Assembly: GCA_964242215.1 (NCBI GenBank)
Contig: CAXTCJ010000015.1
Coordinates: forward strand, 6,930 to 70,929
Direction: 5' to 3'
DNA length: 64,000 nt
Origin: LMUY01 sp964242215
GTDB taxonomy: Bacteria; Pseudomonadota; Alphaproteobacteria; Acetobacterales; Acetobacteraceae
Shown here: piece after piece, positions 8,922-17,504 of the stretch
How positions within the stretch are numbered: the first letter of the stretch is position 1
How the letters are laid out: every line of letters begins with the position of its first letter
Program-made: the position numbers and the translations under genes
The notes under the pieces: generated by a model
The model's database searches: none
What the model was told of the DNA's origin: nothing
The model's input: only the letters and a program-made list of their open reading frames with translations

Positions 8922-9610
8922 GGGGACGTTCCTCGGGCACTCAGACATGGCGACTGCCGCGGCTGGTTCCAAGCAGCGCATCCCTCACGAGAAACGGCGA
9001 TCAGGCGACCCAGCGCCTCGCCGTAGCCGATTAGTTAGCGACGCCCTCGGCGCTGCGGCTGTATATCGCAACACCCGATCACGCTTTGTCGAGAGCGGTA
9101 GAAGACGCTGAGCCTTACTGCGTGCTCAGTTCCGATCACCGCACGCGCGACAGCTTGGTCGACCTTGGTAAGCTGCAGGCCGGGGGGAGCCCCGAACGCC
9201 GACCATCTCGTCACTGGCAAGAGCCGGCTACTGAAGTTGCCGGTGCCGAGTGCCACAACCTCACTGCTGGACGCGGACGTTGCGTCCACACAGCAACGCA
9301 AAACCCTGGAGGCGTCCTATTCGACCGCGTCAAACGCTATTACGGCGCCTGCGGGCTAGCTAGCAGCCTGTCATCCCGCTGCTGCTCGAACTCGCGCCGG
9401 TGTCCGACTAGGGCGGTTCGTGGCCGAGCATGTCAAAGGCGAAACGGTCTCTGACGTGCTCGGCCACTTAGCCCGCGCGACAGCGCGGCCGGCGCCAGGT
9501 TCTCAGCCGGCGGCGAGCGAAAAGCTTACGCGCAGGGCGGCGGGCCTGACAGCTAACACTCCGTCGATGACCGAGTTCCACCGTATGGCTGCCTCGATTC
9601 GACGAACCTA
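8922..9610. other. Stretch without a recognised gene
   Basis: Short open frames exist on both strands, but none has family resemblance or a good ribosome-binding site. The only structure noticed is a long hairpin at 9420-9467. This may be remains of the N-terminal half of the oxidoreductase whose C-terminus follows, but I could not align it by eye. Confidence 0.5.
9420..9467. repeat. Inverted repeat, 15-bp arms
   Basis: GTGGCCGAGCATGTC at 9420-9434 and GACGTGCTCGGCCAC at 9453-9467 are complementary apart from one position, with an 18-base loop. It lies in apparently non-coding DNA. There is no T run. Confidence 0.6.
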
Positions 9611-10065
9611 GTGCCACCCAGCGAGCCACGCCAGGCTGCTCGCCCGACGCGGACACAATGTGAGGCAGTGGTGCTACGGTTTCCCTCTGGCGCGATTGCG
9701 CAGTGCTCAACCAGCTACACGGCACATGAGTCGAAGGACATGCGCGTTCGGTTAGGTGAGGCATGGTTGGACGTTGCCAATGCCTTCGCCTATCGCGGCC
9801 AGTCGCTGCGGATTGCCCGGCGTGTCGGTGAAGAGGAGGCGATCGATAGCCCGGTCATCGCTGCCAAGAACCAGTTCTCTTTAGAGATTGACCACTTCGC
9901 CGAGTGCGTGATGACGGGCCGCCGCCCCGTACTCCCGGTGAGGAGGGCGTGCAGGACCACGTGGTGATGGAGGCGATCTACGAGTCGGCTCGCACTGGGC
10001 AGCCGCTGTCCCTGCCTACCATCAGTGGTCTTGACGTATTTCGTGGCCCGGCGCTGGGCGGCTAG
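9611..10065 (+). pseudogene. Gfo/Idh/MocA oxidoreductase, C-terminal remnant with frameshift
   Basis: From about 9650 the frame reads AVVLRFPSGAIAQCSTSY, then a segment ending FSLEIDHFAECVMTGRRP, the typical C-terminal domain of NAD(P)-dependent sugar/inositol dehydrogenases of the Gfo/Idh/MocA family. At about 9934 the family sequence continues in a different frame (RTPGEEGVQDHVVMEAIYES) and runs to the TAG at 10063. The NAD-binding Rossmann half is not recognisable upstream. So this is a truncated and frameshifted remnant. The next gene starts three bases after its stop. Confidence 0.75.
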
Positions 10066-10067
10066 AG

Positions 10068-10520
10068 ATGCAGGTCCGGTTCTATGCCCTGGCGTTGCTT
10101 GCGGGCGTGAGCAACCCACTCCAGTCCGCCGCCAATGCCGCGCTGAACAAGGGGATCGGCCAGCCGCTAGCAACCGGCTTGGTCGTGTATGCCGTTGCCG
10201 TCGCCGGCCTGCTCGTTTGCGTGGGCATCGCGACGGCAACCGGCACATCCTTCACCGGCCTCGGCAAACTCGGCGGGCTACGTTCGTGGGTGTTTGTGGG
10301 AGGTTTGTGTCAACAGACCTTCACGTTGGCGGCGGCTGTCAGTACGCAGAAGGTTGGCTCCGCGACATTTACCGTGACGGAGCTGGTGGTGGCCGTACTG
10401 CTTTCCATCGCGCTCGACGCACATGGATTGATGGGTCTGGAAGTTCGCGGTGCAACGTGGCCACGCCTGCTGGGTGCCGCACTTGCGATCGGGGGTGTGA
10501 CCCTGGTTTCGCTGTTTTAG
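10068..10520 (+). CDS. YdcZ/DUF606-type small membrane transporter
   Basis: This 150-residue protein is almost entirely hydrophobic, with about five membrane segments, and matches the YdcZ (DUF606) branch of the DMT superfamily: GVSNPLQSAANAALNK in the first helix and a closing segment LLGAALAIGGVTLVSLF. The ATG at 10068 follows the TAG of the oxidoreductase remnant by two bases, suggesting it was once in the same operon. Substrates of this family are not established. It looks intact in length. Confidence 0.75.
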   Translation: MQVRFYALALLAGVSNPLQSAANAALNKGIGQPLATGLVVYAVAVAGLLVCVGIATATGTSFTGLGKLGGLRSWVFVGGLCQQTFTLAAAVSTQKVGSATFTVTELVVAVLLSIALDAHGLMGLEVRGATWPRLLGAALAIGGVTLVSLF

Positions 10521-10583
10521 GCGGAGCGCGAGTGTGCCGGACGATTGGGGCCACAGGGGTGTTTGCCACCGGCGGCTGCCGGT

Positions 10584-10832
10584 CTAGGCGACAATACGCT
10601 TCAGCAGCGCGCCGACAACTTTTTCCACAAGCACCTGCTCGTTCTGCTCGGCCCCCTGCGCGAACTCGAACAACGGCAACGGCAACGGCGCCGGTACGAC
10701 GGGCCGATGGAATGCAGCTTGCGGCCGGAACTGGCGACCGTAGGCCAGAAGCGGGTCTACAGGCGGTGGTGTCGCGTGTCGCCGCTCAGCCCGGCTGATG
10801 CGCCACTCGGCCGGGGTAGGTTGACCCCGGCG
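10584..10832 (-). pseudogene. Unidentified coding remnant without a start
   Basis: On the minus strand, codons leading to the TAG at 10584-10586 are open for about 80 residues and have protein-like composition, for example TPAEWRISRAERR, DPLLAYGRQFRP and EQVLVEKVVGALLKRIVA at the end. There is no usable start codon and no family that I recognise. It is probably the C-terminal end of a gene cut off on its left by the IS66 remnant. The call rests only on codon texture. Confidence 0.3.
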
Positions 10833-10860
10833 TGCGGGTCTAGCTGGCCAACTGCCACAC

Positions 10861-11259
10861 CGATATACGCCGCGGCTTGAATGGCTCGCACTCCAGGTTC
10901 AACAGGCGCTGGGGCGCGACCCGCACGCGGGCGACCTCAACGTGTTCAGGGGCAAGCAGGGTGGCTTGTTGAAGATCCTTTGGCATGACGTGCCCGGCAT
11001 GTCGCTAACCGCCAAGCGGCTAGGAGTGTGTCCCGGTAACGGTGAAACTGCTCGACAAAGCGGTTGGCACTGGGCGGCCTGGCTGAGAGACGCGGGTGCG
11101 CGACCTCTGCAGATGTCGACGGAGCAGCTGCTAACCCGCTGGTGCACATTTTCAGCACGGTTGCTCAGAAGCACGGGCGCCGTTCCCCGTCTGACCCAAG
11201 CGACAGCGCGCGACCGAATCGCGCTAGCCCAAGCCCGACAACTTACCAGCGCCGAATAA
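10861..11259 (+). mobile_element. IS66-family TnpB (Orf2) remnant
   Basis: The frame from 10861 reads ALQVQQALGRDPHAGDL, VFRGKQGGLLKILWHD and GMSLTAKRL, the diagnostic core of the IS66 Orf2 (TnpB) accessory protein. After KRL the sequence no longer fits the family until about 11115, where LQMSTEQLL resembles the usual TnpB ending. TnpA and the large TnpC transposase are absent and no terminal repeats were seen, so this is a dead fragment. Confidence 0.75.
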
Positions 11260-11444
11260 CTCTGGGCATACATTCGTTATGTATCGATCATGGAAGCGCA
11301 GCCCAAATTGGGAATGCAACATTTGAGGCAAAACTGTGCAGGGTTTCTGCTATGTATCCTCACTTCACGCTTCGGTGATGAAAAACGATGTAACTCTTGC
11401 GGCCCGTCCGTCATTGCTCATTGGAGTAACTAGAAAGAACGAGC
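11260..11444. promoter_or_regulatory. Upstream region of the sigma factor gene
   Basis: This is non-coding. I looked for the GGAAC-N16/17-CGTT pattern of EcfG promoters and did not find a convincing one. A weak AGAAAG lies just before the ATG at 11445. Confidence 0.3.
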
Positions 11445-11999
11445 ATGGCATCGCCGGACACAACTTTTCATGATCAGGTGATCGCCCTACTCCCCAAGCT
11501 GCGCATCCAAGCTTTGGCGCTGACGCGCAACCGGACAGCAGCCGAGGATCTAGTCCAGGACGCGGTGTGCAACGCGCTCTCAGCGTCTCATACATTCATT
11601 CCTGGCACGAATCTTCCGGCGTGGATGCATCGCATACTTCGCAACCGGTTCATCTCCAATTTGCGCAAGCGCCGTGACACGACCGACATCGCGGATGTGC
11701 CGGAAGGTTTGTTCGCGACCGGTGCAGGCCAGAGCCATAGCCTGGAACTCAAGGAGCTGGGCAAGGCGCTTGATCGACTGCCGCCTGATCAGCGTGAGGG
11801 TCTCATCATGATCGTGATCCATGGCATCAGTTACGAAGAGCTGGCCGCACAAACTCGCGTTGCTGTCGGGACGGCGAAAAGTCGCGTTTTTCGTGCCCGC
11901 CGTCAGCTTGAGGCGTGGCTGCTCAATGACGGCATGACGGCTTCTCAGTTGCGGCAACAGGCGTCCCCTGCCGTCCCTACCGATCAGGCGAACGCGTAA
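11445..11999 (+). CDS. ECF RNA polymerase sigma factor, EcfG-like
   Basis: This is a 184-residue group 4 sigma factor with only regions 2 and 4. Region 2 contains LTRNRTAAEDLVQDAVCNAL and the -10 contact segment PGTNLPAWMHRILRNRFIS; region 4 contains ALDRLPPDQREGLIMIVIHG, SYEELAAQ and VGTAKSRVFRARRQL. The pattern is close to EcfG (ECF15) factors of the alphaproteobacterial general stress response, which are held by the anti-sigma factor NepR and released by PhyR. Neither nepR nor phyR is in the window, so this is probably an extra EcfG-type paralogue or a remote member. Stress genes (catalase, ferritin-like, Ku/LigD, treZ) nearby are plausible targets. An IS701 remnant abuts its 3' end. Confidence 0.85.
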   Translation: MASPDTTFHDQVIALLPKLRIQALALTRNRTAAEDLVQDAVCNALSASHTFIPGTNLPAWMHRILRNRFISNLRKRRDTTDIADVPEGLFATGAGQSHSLELKELGKALDRLPPDQREGLIMIVIHGISYEELAAQTRVAVGTAKSRVFRARRQLEAWLLNDGMTASQLRQQASPAVPTDQANA

Positions 12000-12004
12000 G
12001 GGGA

Positions 12005-13046
12005 CTGTTGCCAACCCGCCGCCCTGCTTACCCGGATGAAGGACGGCGTGACGTTCAGAGAATACCTGTCCAACACGCAGCCATTCCCCAATCAGCCAGG
12101 CTTCTTCGCCCGGCAGGTGCTTGCCTTCACGCACGCTTGGGCCGTCGGCGACTCGCACGCGTAGCACCGCAAAACGGCGGCGAGCATACCCTAGCGCCAG
12201 GCGACGCGTCGCCAAGGGGCGACCGGCCAGCGCTGAGGCCGCATCCTGGCCTACTTCGCTCGGCACCGGTTGCTGCGGGGCCGCCCACGCCCGGCGTTCG
12301 GCCAGATCGGCTTCGCGTCGGTCGTGTAGACCTTCTAGGTGCGCGGGATGCCGACCGACCAAGTCAAGCCGCGCGCGCTCAGGCGCTCACGCCTTAGCGG
12401 AAGGCCGCGCTCAGGCCGTACCGGCGTCGGCCAGCACGCAGCCGAAGCGCACGCCGGGTTCGATGACGCGGTCGATCTCAGCCAACGCGAGCTCGGGTTT
12501 GGTGCGGGGGTCACGTACCGTCTCCGGCACGCCCGCCGCGGCACAGCGGGCCGGGTCGTCGTTCCAGGCCTTCGGCAGAAACAGGCGTAGGCCGACCGGC
12601 ACCGGAACTTCATGGCACGCCAGGGTGAGCGAAACCAGCGGCTGGCAGTTGGCCTGCTTGCCAAGCTCGCCGCAGTGTTGTGGCGCCACGCCGACCGACC
12701 GCGTGCCCTTCTTCGGCACGCCAGTGTCGTCGATCACCAGCACCGAAGCTGTGCCGCCTACCAGCCGGTCGGCCTGCTTGGCCAGCACGCGCCACAGCGG
12801 CGCGTCATCCCACGCAGCGCTGCTGACGAAGTGGTGTAGTTGATCGTGACCGCTCATTCCAAGCCGCGCCGCAATCGGCTGCACGCTCTTCGGTCCATCG
12901 GGGCCGAGCAGGCCGCGCGCACATAAAGCGGCTCCCCAGCGCCGGCGCGTGCTGCGCTCCATCATGTCGAGGAACGGCGTCAACCAACGATCGAGGTCGT
13001 CTCCAAGGGCGGCAGAACGTGACGCGCATGCTCCGCTGAATCCCAA
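12005..13046 (-). mobile_element. IS701-like transposase remnant, frameshifted
   Basis: On the minus strand the N-terminal half of a DDE transposase is open from 13046 to 12411. It contains HHFVSSAAWDDAPLW, the first catalytic Asp in SVLVIDDTGVPKKG, then QANCQPLVSLTLA, VPVPVGLRLFLP and FGCVLADAG. After 12415 the family sequence continues in another frame (LSARGLTWSVGIPRT) and then in a third (LRVRVADG, HLPGEEAWLIGEW). The end, with the final catalytic Glu region, is missing where the element meets the sigma factor stop. No terminal inverted repeats were identified. At least two frameshifts make it non-functional. Confidence 0.8.
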
Positions 13047-13189
13047 GTCGATACAAAGCCGCGCCGTAATCGTATATGTGCCAAAGTAGTGCTAGGGTCC
13101 GGACCCATAACCAGTATGAGCGGCGCGGGCGGCTGTGCTTCACCGTTCCTGTTGAGGGTGCGGATTGATATCTCAGCGATGCGCAAGGG

Positions 13190-13560
13190 AATCGGCTTGC
13201 GCCGCCGTTGCCGAACAAGCCGCGTGGTGTGCCACAGGTGGACGATCGTCGAGTGGTCAGCGGTACCGTGGTAAGGTTGCAATCGGCGGGCGCTGAATCC
13301 ACGTGCCCGCCGAGTATGGCCCGCGCAAGACGCTCCATAATCGCTTTGTGCGCTGGTCCGCCCCACGTGTCTGGCAGGCTGTTTTCGCAACCCTGGCCGC
13401 TACGGGTGGGTCGCCTGCCGCGTCCTGCTTGATAGCACTCATGTCAAAGCGCATCGCTGCGCTGCCGGAGGAAAGGGGGGGCTTCAAAGCCCAGGCGCTC
13501 GGCATTAGTCGCGGCGGACGCACTGGTCGGATAGAGCGCACTCAGGGGTTCGTGCCGGCC
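13190..13560 (+). mobile_element. IS5-family transposase remnant
   Basis: Pieces of an IS5-type transposase N-terminal half occur in alternating frames: PRGVPQVDDRRVVSG from about 13220, then PAEYGPRKTLHNRFVRW from 13306, then DSTHVKAHR near 13440 and ISRGGRTG near 13507. The order and spacing match the family, but at least three frame changes break it. The catalytic C-terminal part is absent. It lies back to back with the IS701-like remnant. Confidence 0.75.
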
Positions 13561-13726
13561 GGGTCCGATACCCGCCTGTTTTCGATTTCGGCACGTCGGT
13601 CCGGAAGCCTTTATGAGGAGATCACCCTAAGCCTCAACGAAGTTGTGATACCCCACGGGGGTATCTACTCATGCTACTGAGTTGCTGTGTCGGCGCAACG
13701 TGCGCGTCCATCAGCGAGGTTCTCCT

Positions 13727-14590
13727 ATGTTTTATCATGACAAGCGCCTTCAATGGCCGGTTAAAGTCGAAACGCCAGACCCGCTGTTTGCCCGACAGCT
13801 TCAGCAGGCAATCGGCGGCGTCGAAGGCGAGATTCGCGTCTGCATGCAGTATTTCTTCCAAGCCTGGGGCGCCCGCGGCCCAACCACGAAATACCGCGAC
13901 ATGCTGCTTCATACCGCGACGGAGGAGATGGGCCACATCGAAATGCTGGCGACTGCAGTAGCGCTGAACCTGCAAACCGCGCCAGCTAGCGTGCAAGACG
14001 CATTGGGCGCGGCGAACGGGCTGGTCGGGGCCGTGATGGGTGGCGGTGAACGACCGCGTCACATGCTCGAAGGCATGCTGCAGCAGCACATCCTCTCTAC
14101 GGGAATGGCAGCCTATCCCGCTAACTCCGACGGCGTCCCGTTCGACATGTCCCACATCTACGCCAGCGGCAATCTTGCTGCCGACATGTACTGCAATGTC
14201 GCCGCCGAGGCGACCGGGCGGACCCTTGCGGTTCGGCTGTACAATGCGACGACCGACGCCGGCATGAAGGAGATGCTATCGTTTATGATTGCCCGCGACA
14301 CTATGCACCAGCAACAGTGGTTGGCCGTGATCGAGGATATGGGCGGCGAGGCAGCTAATCTGCCGATCCCGAACAGCTTCAGCCAGAGCGAGGAAACGAA
14401 GGAGTTCAGCTACGCTTTCTTTGCTAGCGCCGCGGATGGCGCCCCGCCGGAGCCCGGCCGATGGACGGAGGGGCCTTCCCCCGACGGCCGCGGTGAGTTC
14501 AGCGTGTTCCAGAATAAGCCGCTCGGCGACGTTCCGGTCCTCGGCCCAGCGCGCCCCGACAGCGGAGCTCAGACGCAGCAGATCGGCTGA
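13727..14590 (+). CDS. Manganese catalase
   Basis: This 287-residue non-heme catalase would convert H2O2 to water and O2 with a dinuclear Mn centre inside a ferritin-like four-helix bundle. It starts at the ATG at 13727 (MFYHDKRLQWPVKVETPDP), the standard N-terminus of the family, with GCGAGG upstream; the open frame before it is not protein-like. Metal ligands are visible: Glu35 in VEGEIR, Glu67/His70 in EEMGH, a Glu in AAEATGR and the His of RDTMHQQQW. The C-terminal tail (about residues 230-287) has the usual proline/glycine-rich wrap. It heads a group of stress genes. Confidence 0.93.
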   Translation: MFYHDKRLQWPVKVETPDPLFARQLQQAIGGVEGEIRVCMQYFFQAWGARGPTTKYRDMLLHTATEEMGHIEMLATAVALNLQTAPASVQDALGAANGLVGAVMGGGERPRHMLEGMLQQHILSTGMAAYPANSDGVPFDMSHIYASGNLAADMYCNVAAEATGRTLAVRLYNATTDAGMKEMLSFMIARDTMHQQQWLAVIEDMGGEAANLPIPNSFSQSEETKEFSYAFFASAADGAPPEPGRWTEGPSPDGRGEFSVFQNKPLGDVPVLGPARPDSGAQTQQIG

Positions 14591-14616
14591 CATCCGTCTA
14601 GATAGATAAAAAGCGT

Positions 14617-14654
14617 GTGGTTGCAGAATCAGCGACGCTGCGTTCTGCAACCAC
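14617..14654 (-). terminator. Strong hairpin with T run on the minus strand
   Basis: GTGGTTGCAGAA at 14617-14628 pairs perfectly with TTCTGCAACCAC at 14643-14654. The loop itself holds a small AGCG-A-CGCT stem. On the minus strand the hairpin is followed within a few bases by five T (plus-strand AAAAA at 14608-14612), so it is oriented to stop leftward transcription, for example from the lipoprotein gene at 14853-15101, and so protect the convergent catalase gene. Confidence 0.6.
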
Positions 14655-14852
14655 GGGTGATCGTCGTTCGCCAGTCTTCAGGGCAGGCTCGGGCTGCAGG
14701 CGTGGAGCCATCAAGCCAGGAGCAGTGCTGAGCACCTTCCATCTTGGCAGGAAGTTAGCTCCGCGGCCGGATACGTTCACGCAGACTGCTCGGCGCCAGA
14801 CAGGTCAAAACAGCTTGCAGACGGGGCGGGGCATACGTTCAGCTCCTATGGA

Positions 14853-15101
14853 TTAGCGGACGGGCTTCGTGGTTACGTTACCTTGCAGTAGAGGTGCTGG
14901 ATAGGCATTGGGTCCTTGCTCCCCGGCGCTGCTGTTCGCGTTGATCTGAGGAACGGGCTGCGACGCCGGCGTCTGGGGCGAGCACCCAGCGAGCGCAATG
15001 CCAACTCCAAGAATGAGCGCTGACGACCCCACCAGCCGCGCCCCTGTAAGCGCCCCTGATCCAACGATAGTACGCACCATCCGAAAGTCCGATACGGTCA
15101 C
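14853..15101 (-). CDS. Small predicted lipoprotein
   Basis: This 82-residue protein starts at the GTG at 15101 with a strong GGAGGA 7-9 bases upstream, which decides the start. The N-terminal half is a signal peptide with a hydrophobic core and a lipobox LAGC at about residues 37-40, so the Cys should be lipidated. The mature part is short, polar and Pro/Asn/Gln rich (QTPASQPVPQINANSS). No family was recognised. The strong minus-strand hairpin at 14617-14654 probably ends its transcript. Confidence 0.65.
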   Translation of the reverse strand: MTVSDFRMVRTIVGSGALTGARLVGSSALILGVGIALAGCSPQTPASQPVPQINANSSAGEQGPNAYPAPLLQGNVTTKPVR

Positions 15102-15349
15102 AGAAATTCCTCCATTCGCCCCACGCGGCGAGCTTTTATCGAACCTGCCAGCATCGACGCGTTCGTGCTTTTACAAACCATGCAAAGGCTGTCCCAGTCA
15201 AAACTAAGTTTGCCCGAGTGGAAGCAGCGGCCGGTAGATCACCTATGCGGCATATAGCTCCAGGTTAGGGCTAACCGCCGCGGTATGTCGGATAATGAGG
15301 GTGGCCCTGTGGGTTCGGCTGATGCCGAAGCTACGGAGCGAGCAGCTAC

Positions 15350-16285
15350 GTGGGCAAGCCTAAGCCGGGCATTCCTCCCGCCAACGACGCGTGCAGTCTC
15401 GGAGTAAAGCAGTTGTCGATCGACCCACGAACCGCCTATCCCCAGCCACCTTTCCCGACGCCAGGGCAATCCATGCCGGGCGACACCGCGGAGATGGACC
15501 CACAGCCGGATCACGGTGAACAAAGCTACCGGGGTAGTGGCCGGCTTGCGGGCAAGGCCGTGTTGCTGACCGGTGGCGACAGCGGCATCGGCCGCGCGGT
15601 TGCGATCGCCTTCGCGCGCGAAGGCGCCGACCTGGTGATTTCCTACCTAGACGAACACGTTGACGCGAAGGAAACCGCGTCCTGGGTCGAGAAGGCCGGC
15701 AAACGGGCCGTGTTCATGCCCGGCGACGTCTCCAGCGAGGCGCACTGCCAGGAGCTCGTGGCCTGCACGGTTCGGGAATTCGGCCGCATCGACGTGCTTG
15801 TGAACAATGCGGCGTTCCAAGCCTCGCACCAGTCGATCGAGGAGATCAGCGCCGAGGAGTGGGACCATACGTTCCGCACCAATCTTTACGCGTATTTCTA
15901 CCTCGCCAAGGCCGCGGTCGGGCAAATGCCTCCTGGCGGCAGCATCATTGCGACGTCCTCCGTAAATGCCAAGACGCCATCGCCGGAGCTTCTGGCCTAT
16001 GCGGCTACCAAGGGTGCCATTGCGAACTTCACCGCAGGGCTGGCGCAATCGGTGGCCTCCAAGGGCATTCGCGTGAACTGCGTCGGGCCTAGCCCGGTTT
16101 GGACGCCACTCATCCCATCAACGATGCCGATGGAAAAGGTCAAGGAGTTTGGCAGCGCTGTGCCAATGGCCCGTCCGGCACAACCGGTCGAATTGGCGCC
16201 TCCCTACGTCATGCTGGCCTCGGACGAATCCAGCTTCATCTCCGGTGCCTACATCCCCGTCACGGGCGGCAAGCCGACGCTCTGA
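15350..16285 (+). CDS. SDR-family oxidoreductase, YghA type
   Basis: This 311-residue NAD(P)-dependent short-chain dehydrogenase belongs to the subgroup with a Pro-rich N-terminal extension (YPQPPFPTPGQSMPGDT, then MDPQPDHGEQSYRGSG). The cofactor motif TGGDSGIG is at residues 74-81, NNA follows, and the catalytic Tyr217/Lys221 pair sits in YAATK. The GTG at 15350 is chosen because the extension belongs to the subgroup and GGAG lies about 10 bases upstream. Family members reduce carbonyls and are often induced by general stress. It is followed by a zinc dehydrogenase and a small membrane protein in the same direction. Confidence 0.9.
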   Translation: MGKPKPGIPPANDACSLGVKQLSIDPRTAYPQPPFPTPGQSMPGDTAEMDPQPDHGEQSYRGSGRLAGKAVLLTGGDSGIGRAVAIAFAREGADLVISYLDEHVDAKETASWVEKAGKRAVFMPGDVSSEAHCQELVACTVREFGRIDVLVNNAAFQASHQSIEEISAEEWDHTFRTNLYAYFYLAKAAVGQMPPGGSIIATSSVNAKTPSPELLAYAATKGAIANFTAGLAQSVASKGIRVNCVGPSPVWTPLIPSTMPMEKVKEFGSAVPMARPAQPVELAPPYVMLASDESSFISGAYIPVTGGKPTL

Positions 16286-16344
16286 CCCTGGAGGAAACCT
16301 CGGCAAGACCAACAACCTATTCAGAGAAGTTAAGGATCCTCAGC

Positions 16345-17493
16345 ATGCTTGCGATGAATTACCGGGGGCCATACCGCGTCCGGGCGGACCAAAAGCCGAT
16401 GCCAAGAATTCTGCACTGCGAGGACGCCATCGTGCGGGTGACACGGTCGTGCATTTGCGGATCGGATCTGCATCTTTATCACGGCATGGTGCCGGATACT
16501 CGTGTCGGCATGACCTTCGGCCACGAGTTCTGTGGAGTCGTCGAAGAAGTCGGGCGCGAGGTGCGGAATTTGCAGGTCGGCGACCACGTCCTGGTGCCGT
16601 TCAACATCGCCTGCGGCAAGTGCCACTTCTGCCAACAGGGTCTGTTCGGTAACTGCCACGAGTCGAACGCGCAGGCCACAGCCGTTGGCGGCATATACGG
16701 CTATTCGCATACCGCGGGCGGCTATGATGGCGGCCAGGCCGAGTTCGTCCGCGTCCCATACGCCGATGTTGGGCCGATGGTCATTCCCGACTGGATGGAC
16801 CCGGACGATGCTGTGCTTCTGACGGACGTGGTGCCGACGGGTTATCAGGCCGCGGAGATGGGTGGCATCCAGCGAGGCGACACCGTGGTCGTATTCGGTG
16901 CCGGCCCGGTGGGCTTGATGGCTGCCAAAAGCGCTTGGCTGTTCGGCGCCGGACGGGTCATTGTGATCGATCATGTGGAATACCGGCTGGAATTCGCCAG
17001 GACCTTTGCCCACGCGGAGGTCTACAACTTCCGCGAACTCGACGATCCGGTCGTGTTCCTGAAGAAGATCACCGACTCCCTGGGCGCGGATGTCTGCATC
17101 GATGCGGTTGGCGGTGACGCAGCCGGCAATGCGCTGCAATGGCTGCTGGGTACTAAGCTCAAGCTGGAGGCGGGAAACGCGATCGCGCTGCATTGGGCGA
17201 TCAACGCCGTGAAGAAAGGTGGCATCGTTTCGATCGTCGGCGTCTACGGCCCGACCGGCAACATCATGCCGATCGGCAATGTCGTGAACAAAGGCATCAC
17301 GATCCGCGCGAACCAGGCGTCGGTGAAGCGGTTGTTGCCGCGGCTCATCGAGCACGTGAAGGCGGGGCGGCTCAATCCGAAGGCGATGATCACTCACCGG
17401 GTGCCCCTGGAGCACATTGGGGATGCCTACCATATCTTCTCGGCCAAGCTCGACGGCTGCATCAAGCCCGTGCTCATCCCGAGCGCCAACTGA
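16345..17493 (+). CDS. Zinc-dependent alcohol dehydrogenase (MDR, FdhA-like)
   Basis: This is a 382-residue medium-chain dehydrogenase starting at the ATG at 16345, which has AAGGA 8 bases upstream. Catalytic zinc ligands are Cys38 in CGSD and His/Glu of FGHEF; the structural zinc loop CGKCHFCQQGLFGNC is complete. The NAD-binding motif is GAGPVGL. It resembles glutathione-independent formaldehyde dehydrogenase-like enzymes that carry an insertion after the zinc loop. It probably oxidises aldehydes or alcohols with NAD. It lies 60 bases after the SDR and 11 before a small membrane protein, and all three are likely co-transcribed. Confidence 0.9.
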   Translation: MLAMNYRGPYRVRADQKPMPRILHCEDAIVRVTRSCICGSDLHLYHGMVPDTRVGMTFGHEFCGVVEEVGREVRNLQVGDHVLVPFNIACGKCHFCQQGLFGNCHESNAQATAVGGIYGYSHTAGGYDGGQAEFVRVPYADVGPMVIPDWMDPDDAVLLTDVVPTGYQAAEMGGIQRGDTVVVFGAGPVGLMAAKSAWLFGAGRVIVIDHVEYRLEFARTFAHAEVYNFRELDDPVVFLKKITDSLGADVCIDAVGGDAAGNALQWLLGTKLKLEAGNAIALHWAINAVKKGGIVSIVGVYGPTGNIMPIGNVVNKGITIRANQASVKRLLPRLIEHVKAGRLNPKAMITHRVPLEHIGDAYHIFSAKLDGCIKPVLIPSAN

Positions 17494-17504
17494 AGGAGCA
17501 GCCA

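Noticed and set aside
10630..10690. Repeated CAACGG units as a repeat array
   Set aside because: Only three short units; on the minus strand they encode a Pro-Leu repeat within a coding remnant.
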